From: an uncultured Bacteroidia bacterium
GTDB lineage: Bacteria > Bacteroidota > Bacteroidia > Bacteroidales > F082
Reading direction: 5' to 3'
DNA: 57,591 nt
NCBI GenBank assembly: GCA_902770835.1
Contig: CACXUM010000012.1
Location: forward strand, 1-57,591
Of this stretch, positions 1 to 9,000 are shown piece by piece (position 1 is the stretch's first letter; the number at the start of each line of letters is the position of its first letter). A program made the position numbers and the translations under genes. The notes under the pieces were generated by a model that was not told the origin of the DNA, made no database searches, and was given only the letters and a program-made list of their open reading frames with translations.

Positions 1-653
1 GCACCCGTCTGATGAAAGCGAAAGGCGACATTTTTGGCGATACACTGCTCGCGAAGGGCAAGTATCCAATCGTAGTTGCATGGTCTTGCCTCAACCCCCG
101 ACTCACCGCCTACCGACACTTCCTCTATCGTGTCATCGAGATAAGGGGTAAGATCCATGGCTGTAATCAACGGGGATGCAATGATGCTCTTGTGTTTGAT
201 GGGGAGCGACAAGAAAATGGGCAAACGATAATCCGCCATCTCCTGATTCTCCACCGTACAGCCCACGATGACATTGTCATAGCCATCGCCCCAGTCGTCG
301 GGTACGCACTCCATGAAACGGTCAATGCGCTTGGTGAAAAAGAAAAACCAAAGGTCGCTCCGCTGCTTCATCATCTGCCAGCATTCCGGCCGCCATTCAT
401 CCGCATCTTTCAGAAGGAAATCGGAGGTAAAGCAGGTAAACACCAGCTTGCCACTCTCTATCTTCCACGACTTGTCGCGCTTCCTCTTCATGGGGAGGTT
501 GAAGTTGCCCGTCTTTCTGCATTCGCTGCTTGATATCTCACTGCCGTACATCTCATCCTGGCGATACACATAGCAATACTTACACCCAGGACTAATCTTG
601 GTGCAACCGTGCCATGGATTCCAGTCAGCGTATATATCCCAATGCTCGGACAT
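1..653 (-). CDS. DUF5131 (phage Gp37/Gp68-like) family protein, 3' end outside window
   Basis: Reading the minus strand from an ATG at 651-653 gives an uninterrupted frame to the left edge (about 217 residues). The N-terminus carries W-N-P-W-H-G-C then a C-x6-C-x2-C cluster (Cys17, Cys24, Cys27), the hallmark of DUF5131, a family with a radical-SAM-like cysteine cluster and unknown substrate. Later segments such as FTKRIDRF and VGGESG also fit the family, and the last visible residues FRFHQTG lie near its usual C-terminus, so only a short tail should be missing. A TAnnTTTG box 21 bases upstream supports the start. The function is not established. It is transcribed divergently from the glycosyltransferase gene. 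Confidence 0.8.
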   Translation of the reverse strand, partial: MSEHWDIYADWNPWHGCTKISPGCKYCYVYRQDEMYGSEISSSECRKTGNFNLPMKRKRDKSWKIESGKLVFTCFTSDFLLKDADEWRPECWQMMKQRSDLWFFFFTKRIDRFMECVPDDWGDGYDNVIVGCTVENQEMADYRLPIFLSLPIKHKSIIASPLITAMDLTPYLDDTIEEVSVGGESGVEARPCNYDWILALREQCIAKNVAFRFHQTG

Positions 654-673
654 AAAGTCTCACGAAAAGTCCA

Positions 674-681
674 CAAAAATA
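674..681 (-). promoter_or_regulatory. -7 box for the DUF5131 gene
   Basis: The minus strand reads TATTTTTG, matching the Bacteroidota TAnnTTTG box, 21 bases upstream of the DUF5131 ATG. It sits back to back with the forward box at 694-701. Confidence 0.6.
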
Positions 682-693
682 AGAAAAAAAGCC

Positions 694-701
694 TACTTTT
701 G
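694..701 (+). promoter_or_regulatory. -7 box for glycosyltransferase gene
   Basis: TACTTTTG matches TAnnTTTG and ends 16 bases before the ATG at 718. It argues against any earlier in-frame start, because those would lie upstream of transcription. Confidence 0.65.
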
Positions 702-717
702 CGGAAATTTTGAACGC

Positions 718-1482
718 ATGAACACGCTCTCGGTCGTCATCATCACCTTCAACGAGGAACAGAAAATCGCGCAATGCCTTGACTCCGTTCAAGATATTGC
801 CGACGAGATCATCGTTGTGGACTCGCATTCCACCGATGCGACCGAGACCATCTGCGACCGCTACGGTGCCAAGTTCTTCACCCAGGACTGGCTCGGCTAC
901 TCCGACCAGAAGAACCTCGCTGATGAACTCGCCACCTGCGATCTCATCTTCAGCATCGATGCCGATGAAGCCTTGTCGGATGAGCTAAAACAGTCCATCA
1001 AAGCACTGAAAAACAAAGACATCGCCGAAAACGAAGTCTTCGCCATGAACCGCCTCAACAACTACTGCGGTCAGTGGGTGAAAGGCTGCGGACTCTATCC
1101 CGAAACTAAAATCCGCATCTGGCGGCGCGGCTTTGCCCAATGGGAAGGCATCATCCATGAGTGGCTGAACTACAAAAGCGAGCCGAAGAAAACCCTGCTG
1201 CATGGTGACCTGCTGCACTATTCCTGGGACACGCCCGAGGCATTCAGAAAGCAGCAGTTCCATTTCGCAGAACTGGGCGCGCAGTCGTACTACGAACGCG
1301 GAAAGAAGACAGGTCTCCTGCCCTATCTTTTCAGCCCGAGCATCAATTTCATCCGCACCTATATAATAAAAGGTGGCTTCCTCTACGGCAAAACGGGATT
1401 CAGCATCTGCCGAACGATGATGCAAGCCAACCGACGCAAGTACAACCTATTAAGAGAAAAGATTAGACAAAATAAGACTTGA
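718..1482 (+). CDS. GT2 family glycosyltransferase (WaaE/KdtX-like)
   Basis: A 254-residue family 2 glycosyltransferase. The N-terminus LSVVIITFNEE is the GT-A nucleotide-binding start, followed by EIIVVDSHSTD and the metal-binding acidic motif SIDADEA near residue 80. The overall pattern (LGYSDQKN, then FAQWEGIIHEWL) resembles the WaaE/KdtX group that adds a sugar to the lipopolysaccharide inner core. It has no signal peptide, so it should act at the cytoplasmic face of the membrane. The start at 718 is chosen because a TAnnTTTG box lies just upstream; the frame is open 40 codons further but that part overlaps the divergent promoters. Acceptor and donor sugars are unknown. Confidence 0.82.
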   Translation: MNTLSVVIITFNEEQKIAQCLDSVQDIADEIIVVDSHSTDATETICDRYGAKFFTQDWLGYSDQKNLADELATCDLIFSIDADEALSDELKQSIKALKNKDIAENEVFAMNRLNNYCGQWVKGCGLYPETKIRIWRRGFAQWEGIIHEWLNYKSEPKKTLLHGDLLHYSWDTPEAFRKQQFHFAELGAQSYYERGKKTGLLPYLFSPSINFIRTYIIKGGFLYGKTGFSICRTMMQANRRKYNLLREKIRQNKT

Positions 1483-1513
1483 GAACGGGGATACAAACCT
1501 CAAACCCTTTACC

Positions 1514-1598
1514 GTCATGGCGGACAAGGATCCGCCATCTCCCAACTGCGAAGACGAAACCCTACTATTGGGAGATTGCGGGTCAAGCCCGCAATGAC
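1514..1598. repeat. Composite inverted repeat (REP-like)
   Basis: Two arms of about 30 bases, GTCATGGCGGAC... and the complement of GGGAGATTGCGGGTCAAGC, face each other around a 25-base centre. Each arm is itself a small palindrome (GGCGGA/TCCGCC; TGCGGG/CCCGCA). This is the dispersed 'GTCATTGCGGGCTTGACCCG' type of repeat seen in many genomes. It fills the gap between the glycosyltransferase and tsaC genes. Confidence 0.7.
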
Positions 1599-1640
1599 AA
1601 CCAAGGGGTGAAGTGGCACCCGAATAAAAACACAAGCATT

Positions 1641-2213
1641 ATGGAAGAAGCATTTGAACAAGAAGTGGAACGCACTGTTGCAGCGCTGAAAGCCGGAAAG
1701 ACCATCCTCTACCCCACCGACACCATTTGGGGAGTGGGCTGCGATGCCACCAACAACAAGGCCTGCTTGCGGGTTTACGCCGTCAAGCAGAGGCCGCTCA
1801 ACAAGAGCCTCATCATCCTCGTCGATTCGGTGGAAAGGCTTCAAGATTATGTGGTTAACGTGCCTGCCATCGCCTACGACCTCATCAAGGGTGCCAAAAG
1901 TCCGTTGAGCATCATCTATCCCGAAAGCAAGAACTTGGCCAAGGCCGTTTCCGACGACAAGAGTATTTGCATCCGCGTGGTCGACAACGAGTTTTGCAAG
2001 GAAGTCATTCGTCGCCTTGGGAAGCCCATCACCTCGACCTCGGCCAACCTTACCGGGCAACCTTCATCGATGATTTTCAGCGACATCTGCGATGAAATCA
2101 AAAACACGGTGGATTATGTGGTGCAGCTCTACCACGACAGTTTCTGCAAGCCCAAAAGCTCAACCATCATCAAGCTGAACGAGGATAACACTTTTGAGAT
2201 TTTGAGGCAGTAA
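1641..2213 (+). CDS. tsaC: L-threonylcarbamoyladenylate synthase (TsaC/YrdC type)
   Basis: A 190-residue YrdC-domain protein. It makes threonylcarbamoyl-AMP from threonine, bicarbonate and ATP, the first step of t6A37 modification of ANN-decoding tRNAs. Typical motifs are ILYPTDTIWGVGCDA near the N-terminus, KQRP for the nucleotide pocket, and PITSTSANLTGQPS towards the end. The length fits the short TsaC form without the C-terminal Sua5 domain. The start at 1641 (MEEAFEQE) is used because the upstream in-frame extension is encoded by the REP-like repeat and looks non-conserved. Confidence 0.9.
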   Translation: MEEAFEQEVERTVAALKAGKTILYPTDTIWGVGCDATNNKACLRVYAVKQRPLNKSLIILVDSVERLQDYVVNVPAIAYDLIKGAKSPLSIIYPESKNLAKAVSDDKSICIRVVDNEFCKEVIRRLGKPITSTSANLTGQPSSMIFSDICDEIKNTVDYVVQLYHDSFCKPKSSTIIKLNEDNTFEILRQ

Positions 2214-2225
2214 AGGATTTTTGTG

Positions 2226-2233
2226 TATTTTTG
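2226..2233 (+). promoter_or_regulatory. -7 box for methyltransferase/endonuclease pair
   Basis: TATTTTTG lies 24 bases before the methyltransferase ATG and fits TAnnTTTG. It gives the restriction-modification pair its own promoter, separate from tsaC. Confidence 0.6.
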
Positions 2234-2257
2234 CAGGGAAAATCACCAATTACTTGA

Positions 2258-3445
2258 ATGACAAGAACTCTAACACATATTGATTGTTTTGCAGGTCCGG
2301 GAGGGATTTGCACAGGTCTTCATGCTGCTGGTTTTCAAACACTTGTTGCCATCGAATACATAAAGAGTTGTTGTGACACCTATGCAGCAAACCACCCTGA
2401 AGTTCACGTTATTCATTCAGACATCAGGGAAGTAAATGAAGAACAGATAAAGCCGTTCATTCCAAAAGAAGGTGTGGATTTGGTGACATCTGGTATGCCG
2501 TGCGAAACCTTTTCAACTGCAGGCAACACATCCCGCTCGTTTTATGACGACCGTCAGTTTCTTTTCAGAGAAGGAATCCGCATTGCCCAAATGGCCAATG
2601 CAAAAATGATTCTTTTTGAAAATGTTCCAGCCATCACATCCAAGAAAACAACTAAAAACTCAAATCAATTGATTGTTGATGTCCTGAAAAAAGAGCTGAA
2701 AGATGCAGGATATGGCAACTATGTCGAAGTTGTTTTGGATTCCACGAAATTCGGAGTACCACAAAAACGAAACAGATTCTTTGTTTTGGCTTGCAGATAT
2801 GAGGATTGGTGGTTACAGACCCCAGAACCAAACCAAAAACCGATTGGAGTAGGTGATGCCTTGGCAGGTTTGCCAAATGTGATTGCCAATAGTGGAATTG
2901 AGGGGAAAGAATATACTGACAATCAATCAGATTACTCAAAATTGATGTGTAATGATGCCTTTTGGAAGCGTGAAAATCTGTCAAAAAAAGAGATTACGAA
3001 TCACCTTCCAATGAAACACCGCGACTGCACTTTGAAACGGTTCGCGTTACTCAAGCAAGGAGAAAGCCTTAAGACCTTGTTCGACAGGTACACGGGCGAA
3101 GAACGAGAAAGGCTTCAAGCAGAGAGAATTCTTCCGAAAAAACTATTCATCAAGCGCAACTACAGACTAAAAACCGACGAACCATCCCCAACCGTAACCA
3201 GCCATTGCCTTGACGAGTTTGTGCATCCCCTTTATGACCGCGCCCTAACTGTCAGAGAATGTGCGCGTTTACAATCGTTTCCCGATTCATACGACTTTGT
3301 TGGAGGTCCTTACATTGTTCCGCACATCGACCGAACCGTGCAAGACAAGTATGAACAAATCGGCGATGCGGTGCCACCGTTGCTTGCCTACGCTTGGGGC
3401 GAACAAATCAATTGGCTTTTTGAAATCAACGAAAAACAACAATGA
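2258..3445 (+). CDS. dcm: DNA (cytosine-5-)-methyltransferase
   Basis: A 395-residue C5-cytosine methyltransferase that would protect a restriction site. Visible motifs: motif I DCFAGPGG at residues 9-16 (SAM binding), motif IV with the catalytic Cys82 in GMPCETFS, motif VI ENV at 121-123, motif VIII QKRNR at 169-173, and motif X GDAVPP near the C-terminus. The PCET variant replaces the more usual PCQ. The variable target-recognition region lies between motifs VIII and IX. The gene overlaps the endonuclease gene by 4 bases (ATGA), implying translational coupling. Base composition is more AT-rich than the flanking housekeeping genes, consistent with acquisition by transfer. Confidence 0.93.
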   Translation: MTRTLTHIDCFAGPGGICTGLHAAGFQTLVAIEYIKSCCDTYAANHPEVHVIHSDIREVNEEQIKPFIPKEGVDLVTSGMPCETFSTAGNTSRSFYDDRQFLFREGIRIAQMANAKMILFENVPAITSKKTTKNSNQLIVDVLKKELKDAGYGNYVEVVLDSTKFGVPQKRNRFFVLACRYEDWWLQTPEPNQKPIGVGDALAGLPNVIANSGIEGKEYTDNQSDYSKLMCNDAFWKRENLSKKEITNHLPMKHRDCTLKRFALLKQGESLKTLFDRYTGEERERLQAERILPKKLFIKRNYRLKTDEPSPTVTSHCLDEFVHPLYDRALTVRECARLQSFPDSYDFVGGPYIVPHIDRTVQDKYEQIGDAVPPLLAYAWGEQINWLFEINEKQQ

Positions 3446-4305
3446 ATACAGATTGTTACAAGTTTTGTCTCAATGCCTATAAAACCGAATACGACAGGAG
3501 TGTTCGGCAATTGAAAAAAGAGCACGAAGGAAAAAAAGTATCGGAAACGATGTTGGACGACTTCGACAGGGAAGCACAAAAATCCGCCATCCGAATCTCA
3601 ATTACAAAGGCATTGCGACAGTTCCCCGATGAACCCGTTGCAGAATTATGGAACGCCATTTATCGCGCACATCTTTTCAGAAAATCAGGTATTTCTGATT
3701 TAGAAACCATAAACAAAGTTATTAGCGCAGACCAAAGTTGGAAAAAATCAAGTGGCCATGCCTTCGAGGAAATGGTCAAGGAGTTGGCCTCCCTTGCGCT
3801 TCATGGAACTGGCATTGAGGTTGTTCTGCAACGCGATTTGAACACTTTGATAAAAGCTGACGAATTGGCCAACGAGCCTCGCGACATCAGTTGGTTGCGC
3901 GAACAAATTAGTGCCAACATCTTTGATTTGTATTGCATCTTGAACATTGACAACAAAAAATATTGCTTTGGTTGCGTGCAAGCCAAGACCAGCATTCGCG
4001 ACCGCGTTACCCGTGACCGTGAGCCATCCATCCACGCCATGCAATCGTTCTTCTGGAGCGTTATTTTTGTTCTTGATGGTGATTTCTTGCGATTGCCTAA
4101 ATTTGTCAGCATGGTAAACGGAGGTTCAGAAGAATTCCATGAAAATGGTTGGCATGGTATGTATGTGTTTTCTGCAAAGGAGCAAAAAGACAGGATTTAT
4201 CCTTTGACGATGGACTTTGATTTGTTCAAGTCTCATGCACTCCAAGCTGCTGAACAATGGCAAAAACGCCGCCAATGGTTTGATTTTATGTGGAAGGCAG
4301 AATAA
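3442..4305 (+). CDS. Type II restriction endonuclease, BsaWI/CCGG-type fold likely
   Basis: A 287-residue partner of the methyltransferase, starting inside its stop codon. A nuclease core is visible: E109/E110 in SSGHAFEEM, D162 in NIFDLYC, then Q180-A-K182 followed by TSIRDRVTRD. The run K-T-S-x-R-x-R after the catalytic lysine resembles endonucleases that cut CCGG-containing sites such as BsaWI. The PD-(D/E)XK assignment is read from spacing, not from a search. Alternative: an unrelated PD-(D/E)XK endonuclease with another site. Its pairing with a methyltransferase is the strongest functional evidence. Confidence 0.78.
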   Translation: MNTDCYKFCLNAYKTEYDRSVRQLKKEHEGKKVSETMLDDFDREAQKSAIRISITKALRQFPDEPVAELWNAIYRAHLFRKSGISDLETINKVISADQSWKKSSGHAFEEMVKELASLALHGTGIEVVLQRDLNTLIKADELANEPRDISWLREQISANIFDLYCILNIDNKKYCFGCVQAKTSIRDRVTRDREPSIHAMQSFFWSVIFVLDGDFLRLPKFVSMVNGGSEEFHENGWHGMYVFSAKEQKDRIYPLTMDFDLFKSHALQAAEQWQKRRQWFDFMWKAE

Positions 4306-4343
4306 ATCGTTCTTCACCTATCAAGTTCTTCCCGAAAAAAGCG

Positions 4344-4351
4344 TATCTTTG
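4344..4351 (+). promoter_or_regulatory. -7 box for S41 protease gene
   Basis: TATCTTTG fits TAnnTTTG and precedes the ATG at 4377 by 25 bases. It supports the signal-peptide-bearing start over an upstream in-frame start inside the restriction gene. Confidence 0.6.
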
Positions 4352-4376
4352 CGCCCTTAAAAATCCATTTCATTCC

Positions 4377-5978
4377 ATGAAACCATTAAAAATGTTTTTC
4401 TTGGCTGCCACTTGCATGGTTGCAATGGCAACAACAGCCCAACAGCCCCAATCGAAAGGGCAGATGAACGCCCAAAAATTGGCGACAACGCTTTATCTCA
4501 TCGAGAACTTCTACGTCGATACGGCCAATATAGACAAGGTGACGGAAGATGCCATCATTGCGGCGTTGAAGGAACTCGACCCGCACTCGGCCTATATCTC
4601 GAAGAAGGATGTGGAGAAGGCCAACGAGCCCCTCGTGGGCAGCTTCGAGGGAATCGGCGTGACCTTCCAGCTCATCCGCGACACCATTACGGTCATCAGC
4701 CCCGTGGCGGGAGGCCCGTCGGAAAAAGTCGGCATCATGGCAGGGGACCAGTTCATCAAGATTGACGGCGAGGAAGCCGTCGGCAAGAAGGTGGATAATG
4801 AATATGTGCAGAAACACTTGCGCGGCAAGAAAGGCACGAAAGTGACCGTGAGCGTGAAGCGTGGCAACGACAAGGAACTTCTTGATTTTGAAATCATTCG
4901 CGACAAGATTCCGCTAAACAGCATCAACGCGGCCTATATGATAGACAAGCACGTCGGTTACATCAAGCTCGACCGTTTCGCTCAAGAATCGACGCAAGAG
5001 TTCAAGGATGCCTTCGCCAGACTGAAAAGCCAAGGCATGGAATCCCTCATCTTCGACCTGCGCGGCAACACGGGCGGCTATCTCAACACCGCCATCGAAC
5101 TCGTTGACCAATTCATTACCGAGGACAAACTCATCGTCTTCACCGAAGGCATCCGCTCACCCCGTCAGGAATGGAGAAGCACCAAAGACGGGCTTTATAC
5201 CACGGGCAAATTGGTCGTCCTCATCGATGAAGGCTCGGCCTCAGCCAGCGAGATTCTTTCGGGTGCCGTTCAAGACCATGACCGTGGCGTTGTGATTGGC
5301 AGGCGTTCCTTCGGCAAAGGCTTGGTTCAAAGGCCTTTCAACCTGCCCGATGGCGCACAAATCCGCCTCACCACTTCGCGCTACCATACGCCTTCGGGAC
5401 GCTGCATCCAGCGGCCTTACGAAAACGGCGTTGAGGACTATGCCAAGGAGATGACCAAACGCTTAGAACACGGCGAATATTTCCACGCCGACAGCATCCA
5501 TTTCCCTGATTCACTGAAGTATAAGACCGACGGCGGTCGCACCGTTTACGGCGGTGGCGGCATCATGCCCGACATCTTCATTCCCATCGACACGGCTTAT
5601 AACAGCAAACTTTACACTAACCTTGTGCGCAAGGGAGCCTTGAACCGCTTCACCACCGACTACGGCCTGAAACACCGCGATGACATCAAGGCACAATACG
5701 GCAGTTTCGAGAATTTCAACAAGGATTTCGTTGTCGGTCAAGACCTTGTGGATGGACTGAAAGCCGCCGCCACGGAAGCCAAAGTGGAATGGAACGACGA
5801 GCAGTTTGCCCGTTCAGAGAAGTTCCTCCTTCTGCAAATCAAGGCTTTGATTGCCCGAAATGTTTGGGAAACACAACAATATTATCAGGTGATGGCCTCC
5901 ATCGATACGGGCATCCAAAAGGCCTTGGAGGTGCTTGGCAACGAAAAATCGTATAAAAAAGTGCTGAAAGGGAAATAG
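4377..5978 (+). CDS. S41 family C-terminal processing peptidase
   Basis: A 533-residue periplasmic CtpA/Tsp-type serine protease. The first about 22 residues form a signal peptide ending in TTAQQ. A PDZ domain follows (GSFEGIGVTFQ to IKIDGEEAVG), then the S41 catalytic domain with the Ser/Lys dyad: Ser289 in GSASASE and Lys314 in SFGKG, spaced 25 residues as in the family. LRGNTGG is also typical. The long C-terminal extension of about 150 residues is usual for Bacteroidota members. The role is likely degradation or C-terminal trimming of envelope proteins. It stands alone with its own promoter. Confidence 0.92.
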   Translation: MKPLKMFFLAATCMVAMATTAQQPQSKGQMNAQKLATTLYLIENFYVDTANIDKVTEDAIIAALKELDPHSAYISKKDVEKANEPLVGSFEGIGVTFQLIRDTITVISPVAGGPSEKVGIMAGDQFIKIDGEEAVGKKVDNEYVQKHLRGKKGTKVTVSVKRGNDKELLDFEIIRDKIPLNSINAAYMIDKHVGYIKLDRFAQESTQEFKDAFARLKSQGMESLIFDLRGNTGGYLNTAIELVDQFITEDKLIVFTEGIRSPRQEWRSTKDGLYTTGKLVVLIDEGSASASEILSGAVQDHDRGVVIGRRSFGKGLVQRPFNLPDGAQIRLTTSRYHTPSGRCIQRPYENGVEDYAKEMTKRLEHGEYFHADSIHFPDSLKYKTDGGRTVYGGGGIMPDIFIPIDTAYNSKLYTNLVRKGALNRFTTDYGLKHRDDIKAQYGSFENFNKDFVVGQDLVDGLKAAATEAKVEWNDEQFARSEKFLLLQIKALIARNVWETQQYYQVMASIDTGIQKALEVLGNEKSYKKVLKGK

Positions 5979-6016
5979 TTTTTTGTGAGATTAACGCTAC
6001 AAAAAGGAGAATTTAC

Positions 6017-6024
6017 TATTTTTG
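6017..6024 (+). promoter_or_regulatory. -7 box for RgpB-like peptidase gene
   Basis: TATTTTTG matches TAnnTTTG and is followed by a 57-base leader before the ATG at 6082. Confidence 0.6.
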
Positions 6025-6081
6025 CAGTTTCTAATTTTCGTATTCAATCAACTTAAATCAATAACAACTAATCATTTACAC

Positions 6082-9000
6082 ATGAAGAAATTCGGTATCA
6101 TTTCCGCAGCGTTCCTTCTTATGGGAATGTTGTTTGGTTCGCAAGCGATGGCTCAAGGCCAAATCGACTTCCGCACCAACTCAGCGCAACAATGCGCCAA
6201 CGTGAGCCAAGACGGCTTCACGGCCACCTTCACCTTCAGCGGCATCCAAGCCACTGAAATCACCAACGAAAAAGGTACGTTCTCCGAAATCAAGATGGAC
6301 GGCACCTATCCTTCGGGCAATGTGGGCGAACCTTCGCTGCCCGCTGCCAACCAACTGATTGCCGTGCCTTTCGGTGCCAAAAACGTCACCGTGCAAGTGA
6401 AAAACTTCAGCACGACCACCTACCGTTTGGCCGACTACGGCATCAAGACCGTTATGCCTCAGCAGGCTTCCGTCAGCAAGAGCCAAAAGCCCGAGGATGT
6501 GAAGTTTGCCTACAGCGAAAAGGCCTACGCCACCAAATCGATGAGCCAGCGTCCCATCGCCACCCTTGAAATGAAGGGCACCATGCGTGGTATCCAAGTC
6601 GGCTCGCTGACCATCAACCCCGTCAACTACAACCCCGCCACGAACACCATCGAGGTTTACAACGACATTGAGGTTGAAGTGCGCTACAACGACTACGACA
6701 AATCCGCTGCCTACAACGAGTTTGCCCGCACGTTCAGCCCCTATTTCGCCAGCATCTACAAGACCATGTTCAACTGGCGCGACGATGTGTATGACCAGCA
6801 TCCCGACCTGTGGCAAGCTCCCGTGCGTATGCTCGTCATCGCCGACCGCATGTTTGAGGAAATCATGCAGGAATGGATTGAATGGAAGACCATGAAAGGC
6901 TTCTACATGAATGTGAAATACACCGACGAAATCGGTACTTCTGCCGCTGCCATCCGTTCTTTCATCCAAGACGAATACAGCAAAGAGGCTCCCACCTTCC
7001 TCATCATCTTCGGCGACAAGAACCAAGTGTCCGCCAGTGCCACTGGAAGCGAAACCCACTGCGTCACCGACCTGCAATACATGAGCGTCGACAACGACGA
7101 CTTCCCGGACATCTACCACAGCCGCATGTGCGCCGAGAATGTCCAGCAGATGCAGAACATCCTTACCAAGACCTTGCTTTACGAAAAGTATGTCGAATTG
7201 CCGAATCCCTCATACCTGAACAATGTCCTGTTGATTGCCGGTTGGGACTCCTACTGGACTGCCTACGACGGTGCTCCCACCATCCAATATGCGATGGAGT
7301 ATTACTACAATGCCGAACACGGTTTTGAGAATGTTTACCACTGGCTTGGTCAACCCTACACGGGCTGCTATGAGCCGATGAACACCGGTGTCGGTTTTGT
7401 GAACTACACTGCCCACGGCTCAAACACCAGTTGGGCTGACCCGCAATTCAACGTCAACAACGTGAACTCCCTGACCAATGAAGGTATGCCTTTCTTGGCT
7501 ATGGGCAACTGCTGCGAGGCCGCCGACTGGGGCATCAGCAGCACCTGCTTCGGTGAAGCCATGATTCGCGCCAACACGAAAGCCGCCTACGCCTACATCG
7601 GTTCGTGCCCCAGCACCTACTGGTATGAAGACTACTACTTCGGCGTGGGTGCCACCAACGTTTTCGGACAAATGCCCACCTACGAGCAAACTTCCTACGG
7701 CGTTTACGATGCCATCTGGAACGATGCCGAATTCAATTGCGTTTCCGCCATCCCGTTCATCGGCAATATTGCTGTGTGCTACGCCCATGCCAACGGCTAC
7801 CAAGGTAGCGTTTCCGACAAGTATTATTGGCAAGCCTACCACACCCTCGGCGACGGTTCCATCATGCCTTTCCGTGTGCAACCCACCGAAAACAATGTCA
7901 GCCACATGCCTACCCTGCCTATCGGTATGGATTTCTTCACGGTCAATGCCGAACCCGGTTCCTATGTGGGCATTTCCAAGGACGGTGTCCTTTATGGCGC
8001 AGGCCTGATTGGTGAAAGCGGCACTGCCGACATCCAAATCCAGCCCATCACCAGCGGTGGCGACGTCACCATCTGCGTGACCGGTTTGGACAAAATCCCT
8101 TACATCAACGTGATTCCTGCCGCTGCTATGGACGGTGCCTACATTGCCTTCAACGATGTGCAATGCGAAAATCCCGTCTACGGTGCCACTGTCAATCCGA
8201 CCATCACTTTGAAGAATGTCGGTGTCGAAACCGCCAACAACATCACCGTCACCCTGAGCACCGAATCGGAGTATATCGACATCACCAACAACACGACCAA
8301 TGTTGCCAGCATCAATCCTGATGCCACTGTCGCCATCAGCGATTTCATCTTCGATGTAGCCATGAACATCCCCGACCAGACCAGAGTACAGTTCTTCGTG
8401 ACCTGCACTTCGGGCGACGACGTTTGGGAGAGCAAGTTCAACCTCACCTTCAACGCCCCGAAGTTTGCCACCAGCAATATCTTCAACACCGACCTCACTC
8501 CCGGCGGCACCGGCACGGCTACCTTCCAAATCACCAACATCGGTAATGCCAACGCCGAAAACGCCATCTTTGAGGTGTATGCCAGTTCCGACGACCTCGT
8601 CCTCGAGAGCAATGTCATTGAAATTGGTGCCATCGCCGCTGGCGAAACTGTCGAAGTTGTGGCCAACATCACCGTTGGCAGCAATGTCGAAATCGGTTCA
8701 ACCTACGAACTGAGTTACCTGATGACCGCCGGCCACTACTCAGTGAATGGCAGTTACATTATCACCGTGGGCAACATCATCGAAGGTTTTGAAACGGGCG
8801 ACTTCAGTGCATACGAATGGCAATTTGGCGGCAACGCCAACTGGACTGTGGTGAACAACGAGGCCAACAGCGGCACCTACAGTGCCAAGTCGGGTACCAT
8901 CAGCGACAGCCAGCAGACCGACCTCATCCTCACTGCCGAAATCCTTGCTGACGGCCAAGTCAGTTTCTACAAGAAGGTTTCTTCAGAAAGCGGCTGGGAC

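Noticed and set aside
598-717. Upstream start for the glycosyltransferase
   Set aside because: The extra 40 residues would begin upstream of both divergent promoters and within the DUF5131 gene; the conserved GT2 N-terminus begins at 718.
4290-4376. Overlap of the S41 gene with the restriction gene
   Set aside because: The in-frame extension lies before the TAnnTTTG box and lacks signal-peptide character. The start at 4377 gives a proper signal peptide.
6181-8529. Long open frames antisense to the RgpB-like peptidase gene
   Set aside because: They have biased compositions, no promoter and no recognisable domains. They are by-products of the codon usage of the real gene, as are similar antisense frames over the Kgp-like, mutS2 and miaB genes.
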